A program made the translations under genes and the position numbers. A stretch of DNA of 64,000 nucleotides from Novakomyces olei (lineage: Eukaryota > Ascomycota > Novakomycetes > Novakomycetales > Novakomycetaceae). Under the pieces are notes generated by a model, which was not told the origin of the DNA, made no database searches, and was given only the letters and a program-made list of their open reading frames with translations. Positions 53,828 through 62,510 of this stretch are shown in pieces. Positions within the stretch are counted from its first letter, which is position 1. Each line of letters opens with the position of its first letter. The stretch spans positions 1,541,001 to 1,605,000 of the forward strand of contig JADEYG010000009.1 in NCBI GenBank assembly GCA_016906335.1. Direction: 5' to 3'.

Positions 53828-55030
53828 ATGGCGGACAGGGCGCCGCTTATCGATCTAATGCGGGGCACTTGTGTCTTTGCTATGATTATGGCGAATTCGA
53901 GCGGCAAAGATGACGCCAGTTTCTCCCAATTGCAGCACCATAAAGGCCTCGTTACGGACCGCATAACGTTTGCCGACACGATTTCCCCGCATTTCTTATT
54001 CCTCTCGGGAATGTCGATCGGTGCACGTGACTTGGGTCACGTGCACAGACGCGTCGGCTATACGCGAGCTGCGGTGCAGCGCTGTGCAAAGCTGTTTGCC
54101 ATTGGCGTCGCGTTTAACGCGTGCACAAACGCGTTAAAGGGCGAAAAGTTACGCGTACGCGTTCCCGGCGTTCTACAGAGGAGTGCGTTAGCTGGCGCGG
54201 CAGTTTTGCTGCTGCCAAGCTCTGGTCCGGCTCAGTACGCGACGCCAGTCTTGCTTGGAACTGCCTGGTTTTCCGCTAATTATCTGCTCGTGGAGGCGGC
54301 CAAGGCTCGAGGCAGCGAGACAGGAGAGGAGAGAGAAGGAAGGGAGAGAGAAGAAGAGAGAGAAAAAGAGAAAGAAAAAGAAGAAAAAGAAGGAGGCAGA
54401 TTCAATGCGCAGGCAGTCATCGACAAGAGACTACTGCCAAAATCTTGTCTTTACAGTCCACAGGGAGACGATCCCGAAGGCCTTTTAGGCTCAGTGACCA
54501 CTGCTGTCGTTAATGTATGGGCCGGCCGCTTAGTAGCCCATTTTATTGCTCGCGGACACCTTTTTGGCTACAATTTAACTGCTAATTCTGTGGCTGTTGC
54601 TCTTGCCTCGTGCGGCTGTTTTCTAGCTCTACCGGCAACTGCCGTTTTGAAACGATCTGCTCCCCTAAGCAAACCGCTTTTTACGCCTACTTTTTCCGCT
54701 CATACAGTCGGTATAAGCTGCGTTTATACGGCGGCCAGTATTTTGCTCTTGCAGTGTCTCCCGACTCGCTACTGCGAGGGCCTTTTATGCCTCGGAGCTG
54801 AATCTCTTCCTGTTTTTTTGGCCTCTGATCTCTTGCGCGCTTTGCTCAGGAGACCTTTGAGCAGCGGCTCCAGCTTATGGGACCAGGCTGTGAAATTTGT
54901 AAGCAAATTCGTGCCCAATCGGCGGTGGAGGGACGCAATTGCTGGGTTTGCTGTTTCCTTGCTCTGGGCCATTATGTGGAAGGATGTGGCAAAGTGTTTG
55001 GTGCGGAACGGCATTAAACTGCGCCTGTGA
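53828..55030 (+). CDS. HGSNAT-like membrane acyltransferase
   Basis: A 400-residue, single-exon polytopic membrane protein. The N-terminus RAPLIDLMRGTCVFAMIMAN matches the start of the heparan-alpha-glucosaminide N-acetyltransferase family (DUF5009/DUF1624). LQHHKGLVTDRITFADTISP follows, where the family carries its active-site His, then HFLFLSGMSI, and LRVRVPGVLQRSALAG corresponds to the conserved IPGVLQRIA motif. About nine hydrophobic segments are seen. Fungi do not make heparan sulphate, so the acceptor is unknown; transfer of an acetyl group from acetyl-CoA across a membrane is the likely chemistry. Between two membrane helices, at about residues 160-192, there is a low-complexity run of E, K and R (54310-54403) that looks like an expanded coding repeat. 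The coding sequence is rich in ACGCGT palindromes. Confidence 0.85.
   Translation: MADRAPLIDLMRGTCVFAMIMANSSGKDDASFSQLQHHKGLVTDRITFADTISPHFLFLSGMSIGARDLGHVHRRVGYTRAAVQRCAKLFAIGVAFNACTNALKGEKLRVRVPGVLQRSALAGAAVLLLPSSGPAQYATPVLLGTAWFSANYLLVEAAKARGSETGEEREGREREEEREKEKEKEEKEGGRFNAQAVIDKRLLPKSCLYSPQGDDPEGLLGSVTTAVVNVWAGRLVAHFIARGHLFGYNLTANSVAVALASCGCFLALPATAVLKRSAPLSKPLFTPTFSAHTVGISCVYTAASILLLQCLPTRYCEGLLCLGAESLPVFLASDLLRALLRRPLSSGSSLWDQAVKFVSKFVPNRRWRDAIAGFAVSLLWAIMWKDVAKCLVRNGIKLRL
54021..54162. other. Palindrome cluster in the HGSNAT-like gene
   Basis: Three separate perfect inverted repeats: GTGCACGTGAC (54021-54031) with GTCACGTGCAC (54036-54046); TTTAACGCGT (54113-54122) with ACGCGTTAAA (54129-54138); and the 12-bp palindrome ACGCGTACGCGT (54151-54162). 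Confidence 0.85.
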
Positions 55031-55612
55031 TTGGCTCTTGTACGAATATTTAACGTGGATGACTGAAATGTTTAGTGTGAATAAAAGGTCAATGATACCG
55101 TGGACCGAGAATCGAGAAGACTACAAATCCAGGGAATAGAGAATTATACGCCTAGTGCAATAAGTGCATTCGTATTTGTGCTCAAAAGTGTTGCAAGTTG
55201 CTTCGGCAGTACAAGACTCGCAGGATAAATAGACTCTAAACGTTTATATTGCAAGGCCGTTTGTGTGTAATTATGAGTATTATCAGAGACAACAAAATAT
55301 ATCAGCAGTATTTTATACAGTATAAAGCAGTGAGCGTGGTATACGGTTAACACATAACGGTAAACAAATATGACCGACCATACACGAATCTGGACGTACT
55401 CGAACAAAACTTTGGATTGCATTGAGCCTGGAATGCTTTATATATTCAATATATGTTCACGTATAACCTTGTGTTTAATATCCGACATGGAATCGATTCG
55501 TAGACTGGTCCCTGCTGGAATAATTAGAAATCATCATACACTTTGTAATGCAAAACAGTAGCGAGTGCCGCACTTGAGCACGTTAAACGACAGTTGGGCG
55601 AAGCATTATGGC
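55031..55612. other. Convergent intergenic region
   Basis: 3' flanks of the HGSNAT-like gene and the efflux carrier. A 92-codon minus-strand frame at 55144-55422 has no recognisable feature. No array or RNA gene is seen. Confidence 0.5.
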
Positions 55613-55938
55613 CTACAACAGACTGTGAATCCGTGATAACGCATCAACGATAGCAGAGGGCTCATCACGGGCAAACTCGACAGTTTCCAGTCCCAAAATG
55701 ACCAGCAAGATGGTCGAGGGAGTAGCGAAAATGAGCTAAACTGTTAGTAATGGTAAATAGATAAATAAATAAATAGATAAATAGATAAATAGATAAATAG
55801 ATAAATAGATAAATAGATAAATAGATAAATAGATAAATAGATAAATAAATAAATAGATAAATAGATAAATAGATAAATAGATAAATAGATAAATAAATAA
55901 ATAAACAAATAAACAAATAAATTAAATAAACAAATAAA

Positions 55939-56010
<72 letters not shown>

Positions 56011-57886
56011 ATTAAATAAATTAAATAAATAAACGAAAAAATTATTTGGTACATACATAATCCCACCAGAGAACCATTGCGCATTCGCGCTCAAATACAC
56101 GGTTCAATTGGCAAATCTGTGTCAGCTGGATGGCAGTGGGAGATCCCACCAAGAGAAACATGACGATGACGAAAATAGGATCGTCAATAGCTCCAACATC
56201 ACAAAACTTTGCCAGCAAAACGAAAAGCGGAAGCAGTATTGCCGGCACCAAAACCATTCGCCCCACAATACAGGCATAAACGACTCGTTTTGATTGCTGA
56301 CGGACATCCGCAGACTGTTCCTCGCCCATATCTGTACAAAAACTGCCGCCTAAAACGAGTAAAATCATGGGAATAGCCACATTTGCCAATGCCTCAATAG
56401 CTCTGATCAAACTTCCGTTCAAAAAAGTGCCCTCTCTGAACAAGTAATCTTGCAAAGGACCAATCAGGGCGACGATAATGCCCGCCAGCATTGCCCACAG
56501 TGGGAAATTCATCTGTTCCCACACGCGTAAGCCAAAGTTTTGTAGCCGCGTCCGCCACCAGGGCCATTCGCGAGGCGAAGAGCCTCCGTCCTGTTCCGAC
56601 CCGGAATCAGCCGGCTCAACAGTGGGAAAAGACGTTATCCTCGCTTGATTTAATGGGCTTATTCTGGGCTCTGCGAGCCTTGTCTCTGAAGCACTCGGCC
56701 TGACTAATGAATCGTGCTCTCTTGCCTCCTCGTCCAAGTTTTGCTCAAGCTGGGAATCGTCCTCTTCTTCAAGGCCAGCTCCGTCCGGAGAGTGCCTGCT
56801 CTTGTTGCTATTGGCGGATGGAATTTCACGGTCAGTACTGCTGTTTGAACCCTCGCTTGCTATGAGCAGCTCCTGTTCTGTATACGGAGCCAGCAGGGAA
56901 GAATAGCCCCAAGACCAGCGGAGCATCTGGCCGAGCTGAGCAAATATCATCAGATATAAAATGCCCCGTGAAGCGATACCCGACTTTGTATCGTTCGGCT
57001 CCCTGTCCCACTGCAGGCCGTCGAGGGAGTAAGCCAGGGTGGTTACGAGTGCAACGGGGAGAGAATTGGCATTTTGAAATATTACACAAGCGCTCACAAA
57101 GTTTTGCTGCCGACGGTTGAATCGGAGCAGACGGCTAATCGTGACGGAGACGGTCCAGGAAACGAGGGTCAAAATGACAAAGATCACGGGGAGCAGCCAA
57201 ATATCGCCAAAGCCTTCCGGGTCAAGTGATTTTGCTACTTTGGAAAAGACTAGAGCCGGCGTGAATAGGTACATATTGAGGTGGGCCAGCGCCTGTTGTG
57301 CTGATTAGTATACATCCAGCTTGACGGAGCCCATGGCAATGAAAAAGGCCGGTACGGAATAGGGAGATAGTGGAGATGAAACGGTAATGAAAATGGCAAT
57401 AAAATGGCAATAAAATGGCAATAAAATGGCAATAAAATGGCAATAAAATGGCAATAAAATGGCAATAAAATGGCAATAAAATGGCAATATAATGGCAATA
57501 AAATGGCAATAAAATGGCAATAGAATGGCAATAAAATGGCAATAAAATGGCAATAAAATGGCAATACAATAGTAATTAAAATAGAAATTAAAATGAAATG
57601 GCAATGACGATGATGACAATAAAGAAAACAACGATAACCAGGATTAAACGATGGCGGATCGCTGCTGAAAATTAAACAATAAAAACCAAAAGTAATGCGA
57701 ATTAGCCCGATCATATTTGCCAGAGTAAATACTGCAGTAATTCAGTCCAAGAGAACTTACCTTTTGTGTCTGCTTTGTAAGAAAGCCATTTCTAGCGAGT
57801 AAAAAGCCGCCCGTTGCAATAACAAAAACTTCCAAGACTGCTTTTAGAGTTTGTGTGAATAGCGACAGCAATGGAGCATGCGCCAT
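55613..57886 (-). CDS. ECM3: Auxin efflux carrier-type membrane transporter (Ecm3-like)
   Basis: Three exons, 57886-57761, 57292-56057 and 55735-55613, give 494 residues in frame. Introns of 468 nt and 321 nt each carry a tandem array. Exon 1 plus exon 2 begin LLSLFTQTLKAVLEVFVIAT, GGFLLARNGFLTKQTQK, ALAHLNMYLFTPALVFSKVA, the N-terminal pattern of the AEC/PIN-like family in fungi (Ecm3, YNL095C, YBR287W type). Ten hydrophobic helices in two bundles flank a central hydrophilic loop (residues about 190-270) rich in S, E and D. The last exon encodes LIFATPSTILLVILGLETVE, the final helix. Fungal members sit in ER, Golgi or vacuolar membranes; their substrates are not settled. Without splicing the last exon, the frame would end in the array, so splicing is required for a complete last helix. 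Confidence 0.9.
55755..56040. repeat. Tandem array (AAATAGAT/AAATAAAT)n in ECM3-like intron 2
   Basis: About 35 copies of an 8-bp/4-bp unit filling most of the 321-nt second intron. Confidence 0.96.
57391..57580. repeat. 11-bp tandem array (AATGGCAATAA)n in ECM3-like intron 1
   Basis: About 17 copies with rare variants (AATATAATGG, AATAGAATGG), inside the 468-nt first intron. Confidence 0.96.
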
Positions 57887-58321
57887 ACGTAATTCAGCAA
57901 ACGTATATGAGAAACAGTGAGGGTTTGAGGTTGTAAATTACGATCGCCGCTAACGAGGAGACGCGATACAGAGTCGACCAGTTCACTTGTGCCTCCAGAA
58001 AAAAAGAAGAAAAAATGCTTGTCAGATTGGCAGCAGCAGCTGCTGTTCAAGGTATAATCGTGGCCTTAAAACGCCGCGTTCTAATGCTCTTGTCGGCCTG
58101 TTTCGACGTCGACGCTGCTGTCCAATGACGTGTGATTGACAGCTTCAGAACACCCTAAGAAAAACGAGACTATTGAAAGGATTTGTTGTGTATTATCCAA
58201 GTAATATAGTGACTCGTGGAAAATGGAAAAATATTGGATTGTTCATATATTGTCAATTTATTATTAATTTATTGTTAATTTATTGTTAAAGCTTACAAAA
58301 ATAGCCATCTATTGAGTGTCT

Positions 58322-58425
58322 AGAGTCTATTAATCTATTAATCTAATTGATCTATTGATCTATTGATCTATTGATCTATTGATCTATTGATCTATTGATC
58401 TATTGATCTATTGATCTATTAATCT
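58322..58425. repeat. 8-bp tandem array (TATTGATC)n
   Basis: About twelve copies with TATTAATC variants at both ends, between the divergent ECM3-like and LSC1 genes. Confidence 0.93.
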
Positions 58426-58609
58426 ATAGAGTCCATTGACTGGTAAGTTGACGTCTGACGCAGTCGGCAGATTATTGTATGCTATAGTGGTATAATAGTC
58501 GGCTCAGCCTGAATGACTAATCAATAGTCCAGCGAGCGCATGTAGCATTACATAGCACGCAGCCAAGATTATCTTGCCGCCCGCCGTACGCCTTCTACTC
58601 CAAGATGGA

Positions 58610-58619
58610 AGAAAACCCT
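58610..58619 (+). promoter_or_regulatory. AGAAAACCCT promoter box
   Basis: Copy of the recurrent motif, 211 bp upstream of the LSC1 ATG, in the context AAGAAAACCCTGAC. Confidence 0.45.
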
Positions 58620-58820
58620 GACCAGAACACGTACATTACACGAACACTGTATGCACACTATTGTGGGAGAAGATTAATAGGCCCACTTGAAAAAAATAAT
58701 ATAGCGTAAATAAGGGTGAGAAGCGACCAAACTTGCCGTCACGCTACAGCGAACAGCGTGTTGCAGACAGTCTAAAGGGGACGAGTCCGATCAGTAAAAG
58801 TCCTTAAAAAATAGCCAAAA

Positions 58821-60336
58821 ATGCGTTCATCCGCAGCAATGGCGACACGATCTCTGCGCTTGGCGGTACGGTCGTTTTCTGCTTCCGCACGTAAGCACAA
58901 CAGCGGCGATGATCTGTACGCTCAGACGCTAAAGAACCTTAAAATCAACGACAAGACAAAAGTCTTGTACCAGGTATGGCTTTGCGAAGCAAATATGGCT
59001 GAGCTGACGCTTTGATATAGGGCTTTACCGGCAGACAGGGCACTTTTCACGCACAGCAAGGTATGTATTGGGCAACACGTCTTTTTTCTATTTTATAGAG
59101 ATTTTTGGTCGAACGTGATTCGGTTATGGCAATTTTATACAGAAGGCAATTTGTATAGAAAGCAATCTGTACAGAAGGCAATTTGTACAGAAAACAATTT
59201 ATACAGAAGGCAATTTGTACAGAAACATGTTTAAGCAGAAAGCAATTTGTACAGAAAACAATTTTATGCAGAAAACAATAACAATTTTGTACAGAAAACA
59301 AAAACAATTTTGTATAGAAAACAATTTTAAACAAAAACAATTTGTACAGAAAACAATTTTAAACGAAAACAATTTGTACAGAAAACAAGAGCTGCAGTTT
59401 TCTAGACTACACTTTGCCAAAGCATTGCTACTTTATTGCCATTCGTGTCTATGCAAAGAATTTTCTTTCTATTTATCACAACTTTCCCCTATTGAACAGC
59501 CCTTTTAACTATCAGCATTGGAATATAACACGAAAATCGTTGGAGGCACAAACCCCAAAAAAGCGGGCGAGCTGCATTTAGGTCTCCCCGTGTTTGGGAC
59601 AATTGCGGACGCGATGAAGGAAACAAAAGCCGACGCGTCTGCAGTATTCGTACCCCCGCCGCTTGCTGCGGGAGCCATAATGGAGGCAATTGAAGCTCAA
59701 GTTCCTCTTGTTGTCGCAATCACAGAAGGAATTCCTCAGCACGATATGCTGCGAGTGACATCGGCCTTGCGAACTCAAAACAAGACGCGTCTCGTGGGCC
59801 CAAACTGCCCTGGTGTGATTGCACCAGAGCAGTGTAAGATTGGCATTATGCCCTCGCATATTCACAAACGTGGCAAAGTGGGCATTGTCTCCCGCAGCGG
59901 GACGCTTACTTATGAGGCAGTTAATCAGACTACGCAGGTTGGATTAGGGCAGTCGCTGGTTATCGGGATGGGCGGTGATCCCTTCCCAGGGACAATGTTT
60001 CTCGATGCGCTGAGAATATTCTTGGACGATCCAGAGACGGAGGGTATTATACTGATTGGAGAAATTGGTGGGACTGCAGAGGAAGACGCTGCAGAGTTCT
60101 TGCGCCAGGAGAACTTGAAACTAGACTCGCCCAAGCCAGTTGTCGCTTTTATTGCTGGCGTGACTGCTCCACCGGGCCGCCGTATGGGCCATGCTGGTGC
60201 TATCGTGTCGGGTGGTAAGGGCACAGCTGCGTCCAAGCAGCAGGCGCTTTCTGCCGCTGGAGTAGTGGTGGAAAGAAGCCCGGCTCGACTTGGTGCAGCA
60301 CTGTATAATGAGTTTGTCAAGCGCGATCTTTTGTAG
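58821..60336 (+). CDS. LSC1: Succinyl-CoA ligase alpha subunit, mitochondrial
   Basis: Three exons, 58821-58973, 59021-59060 and 59516-60336, give 337 residues. Intron 1 has 47 nt (GTATGG...GATATAG); intron 2 has 455 nt and a tandem array. The N-terminal 25 residues are a basic, serine-rich mitochondrial presequence ([19 protein letters not shown]). The exon junctions restore [19 protein letters not shown] and [20 protein letters not shown], the CoA-binding fold. [35 protein letters not shown] and [12 protein letters not shown] follow. The phosphorylated catalytic His is in [15 protein letters not shown] (His about 290). With the beta subunit it converts succinyl-CoA to succinate with ATP or GTP formation, the TCA step after KGD1. 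Confidence 0.98.
59128..59392. repeat. Degenerate 16-17 bp tandem array in LSC1 intron 2
   Basis: Repeated units of the form TACAGAAGGCAATTTG and TACAGAAAACAATTT, about 14 copies with many substitutions and length changes, inside the 455-nt second intron. Confidence 0.9.
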
Positions 60337-60399
60337 GCAGGGGGTCGAGTATGTCGGCAGCATTGCTTTTGTTTTGATAATATAAAAGGAATATAGATG

Positions 60400-60508
60400 A
60401 TTAGAGTTTGTTTGAGTGTAGATTGAGCGTAGATTGAGTGTGTTTGAGTGTAGTTTGAGCGCATTTTGTAGTTTGAGTGTAGTTTGAGTGTAGTTTGAGT
60501 GTAGAATT
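60400..60508. repeat. 12-bp degenerate array (GTAGTTTGAGTGT)n
   Basis: About eight copies of TAGTTTGAGTG with variants (ATTGAGCG), starting about 65 bp after the LSC1 stop. Confidence 0.85.
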
Positions 60509-60539
60509 GTGAGTGTATATACTGTGGAATGCCAAGGAC

Positions 60540-60815
60540 AGGCGTGTACGCTGTGCAACACCGTACGCTTTACAACAACACCGTTCGGTACAGTGTACGC
60601 TGTACAACACCGTACGCACCGTACGCTGTACAACACTGTACGGTACGCTGTACAACACCGTACGCACCGTACGCTGTACAACAACACTGTACGATACGCT
60701 GTACAACAACGCCGTTCGGTAAAGTGTACGCTGTACAACGCCGTAAGGCACGGTACGCTGTACAACAACACCGTTCGGTACGGTGTACAACAACACCGTC
60801 CGGTCGGTGTACGGT
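60540..60815. repeat. Composite array of GTACGCTGTACAACACC units
   Basis: Irregular tandem array built from TACGCTGTACAACA, CACCGTACG and CCGTTCGGTA modules, with unit lengths varying from about 15 to 40 bp. The modules contain the self-complementary words GTAC, TGTACA and CGTACG, so the array can form many small hairpins. Confidence 0.85.
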
Positions 60816-60817
60816 AA

Positions 60818-61569
60818 CTAATCCCTTACAGTATCAAACACTCCCTCAAACGAAGACCGCCAAGGGTCTTTAACCGTGCCCGGCTGCCGCAAAGCCAGAT
60901 TGTCCTCGCGGACAATCTGGCAGGCGTGCATGCCTGCGGCACGTGCCGCCTCTACTTCAGCCAGAACGTCTGATAAAAACAGCCATTCATCAGCGCCCGC
61001 TGCTTGCGCCGAGTCTACAATAGCGCTGTAGCTTGATTTTTCCTGCTTTGTGCCCACGCGCGTATCAAAGTAACCGGCGAAAAAAGGCCGTAGATCGCCC
61101 TGATCAGTGTGCGCAAACAGCAATTGCTGTGCGGGAACCGAACCCGAACTGTACACCCAAACGCGCTGGTTCGGTGTGTTCGTAAACGACGAGAGCGTGG
61201 GGACAACGTCCGCGTATATTGGCGCCTTGACGCGTCCAGACGCGTACGCGTCTCTCCATATTAACCCCTGTAGAGCCTTGAAAGGGCCGTACTTTGCATT
61301 CTGCGAGTGCAGCTCTTCTACTCGCGCGATCAGTGCGTTCGCTGACGCGCGAGTACGCTCGTCAGCGAACGCAGAGACCACGTTCTCCTGAAACTCAGAG
61401 TCGGACCAGTGCTCTGTGATGTAGTGCCGATACTCGCGCGCAGCGTACGGGAACAGTACGTCTGTGACAAAGGACACGGGCGTTACCGTACCCTCTTTGC
61501 CTGTGTCAGCCTTGACTTGAATTTGAGCTTACCAATGTCGAGCAGCAGGTGCTTTATACGGGACGCCAT
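60818..61569 (-). CDS. UTR4: Enolase-phosphatase E1 (methionine salvage)
   Basis: Two exons, 61569-61533 and 61494-60818, joined over a 38-nt intron (GTAAGC...GGCTGACACAGGCAAAG), give 237 residues (S. cerevisiae Utr4 has 227). The splice restores HLLLDIEGTVTPVSFVTDVL, the HAD motif I (D-x-E-G-T) of enolase-phosphatases. Then come PYAAREYRHYITEHW, the GLIWRDAYASGRVKAPIYAD cap region, VWVYSSGSVPAQQLLFAHT (motif II Ser) and KSSY with FLSDVLAEVEAARAAGM (motifs III/IV). It converts the diketo-phosphate intermediate of 5'-methylthioadenosine salvage to acireductone. The gene contains a 16-bp ACGCGT palindrome and a 13-bp perfect inverted repeat. Confidence 0.95.
61238..61253. other. 16-bp perfect palindrome in UTR4
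   Basis: AGACGCGTACGCGTCT, containing two ACGCGT words; a third lies just upstream at 61230. Confidence 0.9.
61335..61372. other. 13-bp perfect inverted repeat in UTR4
   Basis: Arms GCGTTCGCTGACG (61335-61347) and CGTCAGCGAACGC (61360-61372) with a 12-nt loop, inside the coding sequence for an Ala/Arg-rich helix. Confidence 0.9.
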
Positions 61570-62185
61570 TGCCGTACAATGGCACTGACAGAGCGGGCGA
61601 ACGTTGTGCCGTTTACTATAGCGAATTCGCGCTGACAGTGTGCTGTTTGCTGTGCTGTCGCTCTATGGGAGCATTTAAGTATAGCCAAATGTTTACAGTG
61701 CTCATATAAATTTTTATTACATCCTCCTGTTTGCAGTAGCGTACAGTTAATTATAGCGAATTGTCACTTGTTCGTACACATCTAATACGCTCCTGTTTGC
61801 AGTAAAACAGGTTCGCAGTAGCGTATAATTAATTATAACGAAATGCCACATTGTACGTATACATTTGCAGTACATTTGCAGCAACAACTCGTGTAATTGT
61901 ATCATACTTGTATGTAATTTTATCTAAAATTACATACTCGTGCTGGGTTCGATTCGTGTGCGATCTTTGTCGTATAACAAACACATTACGTGTGCGATAC
62001 ACCGTACGCTCGTTTTTGCGATCGATGATTATATACGTATTTTATATTAATACGTGCAAAACAAGACGAACAGTACAACGGGCCGTGGTCGCCTTTTATT
62101 GCTTTTGAGATCTGACGAGGGCAATATAGGCGGGCGACAAAGTGTTACGGGTTCCGTGCCGCTCATCCATTGACGCGCTGCCTCT
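61570..62185. other. Intergenic upstream of UTR4
   Basis: No supportable gene. It contains two related ~40-bp blocks of the form CTCCTGTTTGCAGTA...GCGTATAATTAATTATA(A/G)CGAA at 61725-61766 and 61789-61845, with a third partial copy (TTTACTATAGCGAATTCGC) near 61613-61631. Confidence 0.55.
61725..61845. repeat. Diverged direct repeat of ~40 bp
   Basis: Two blocks share CTCCTGTTTGCAGTA and GCGTA(C/T)A(G/A)TTAATTATA(G/A)CGAA; the second block has a 17-bp insertion (AAACAGGTTCGCAGTA-like, itself a partial copy). Confidence 0.75.
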
Positions 62186-62490
62186 TTACTGAGCTTCGGG
62201 GGTTTGGTTGGGGTTTGAAAGCCTTTTATACTGCTCTTCCAGCCGCGCTCGCCTTTGAGGGATTCTGTCAAAGGGGAGGTAAGCAGGCGTGGCAGACCCG
62301 ACTCGAGGATCCGTGGTTCGTTCTATATAAATATAAAGGGGTTCTCTTGCAATTGCCTCCGTTTGAGTACGGATCCGCGTGAGTACGGCCGTATTATTCG
62401 CTGGGATTAACGTGCCTGGACAAGTATCAGGCACTGGCTGAGCAAAGCGCTGCCTCTCTTGCGGTTTTGAGCGGCCATTGTACCTATCGT
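62186..62490 (-). CDS. Doubtful small protein-coding exon
   Basis: An open frame on the minus strand reads QRFAQPVPDTCPGTLIPANN, TAVLTRIRTQTEAIAREPLY, then LPFDRIPQRRARLEEQYKRL before a stop at 62186. The composition is protein-like and ends in a charged helix, but there is no ATG in frame. An upstream exon would be needed, for example with an acceptor near 62488; none was found between here and the PBS2 start. It may also be a chance frame. No family is recognised. Confidence 0.3.
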
Positions 62491-62510
62491 CATATCGTTA
62501 AAGGCGGTGC

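Larger units (their letters stand above)
57887..58820. other. Divergent promoter region ECM3-like/LSC1
   Basis: Contains a CCAAT box at 58122-58126, an 8-bp array at 58322-58425 and an AGAAAACCCT box at 58610. No gene is seen. Confidence 0.55.
60337..60817. other. Convergent intergenic LSC1/UTR4, repeat-filled
   Basis: Almost fully occupied by two tandem arrays (listed separately) between the 3' ends of two convergent genes. Confidence 0.7.

Noticed and set aside
57222-57714. Open frames of repeated CHFIAILLPFY residues on the minus strand
   Set aside because: Translation of the 11-bp array in the ECM3-like first intron.
60121-60871. Overlapping frames on both strands rich in YSVRCVRCC or VQHRTH
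   Set aside because: Translation of the composite GTACGCTGTACAACA array between LSC1 and UTR4.
61930-61965. GGGTTCGATTCGTG, resembling a tRNA T-arm/B box
   Set aside because: No matching A box, acceptor stem or anticodon arm could be drawn upstream at the right distance.
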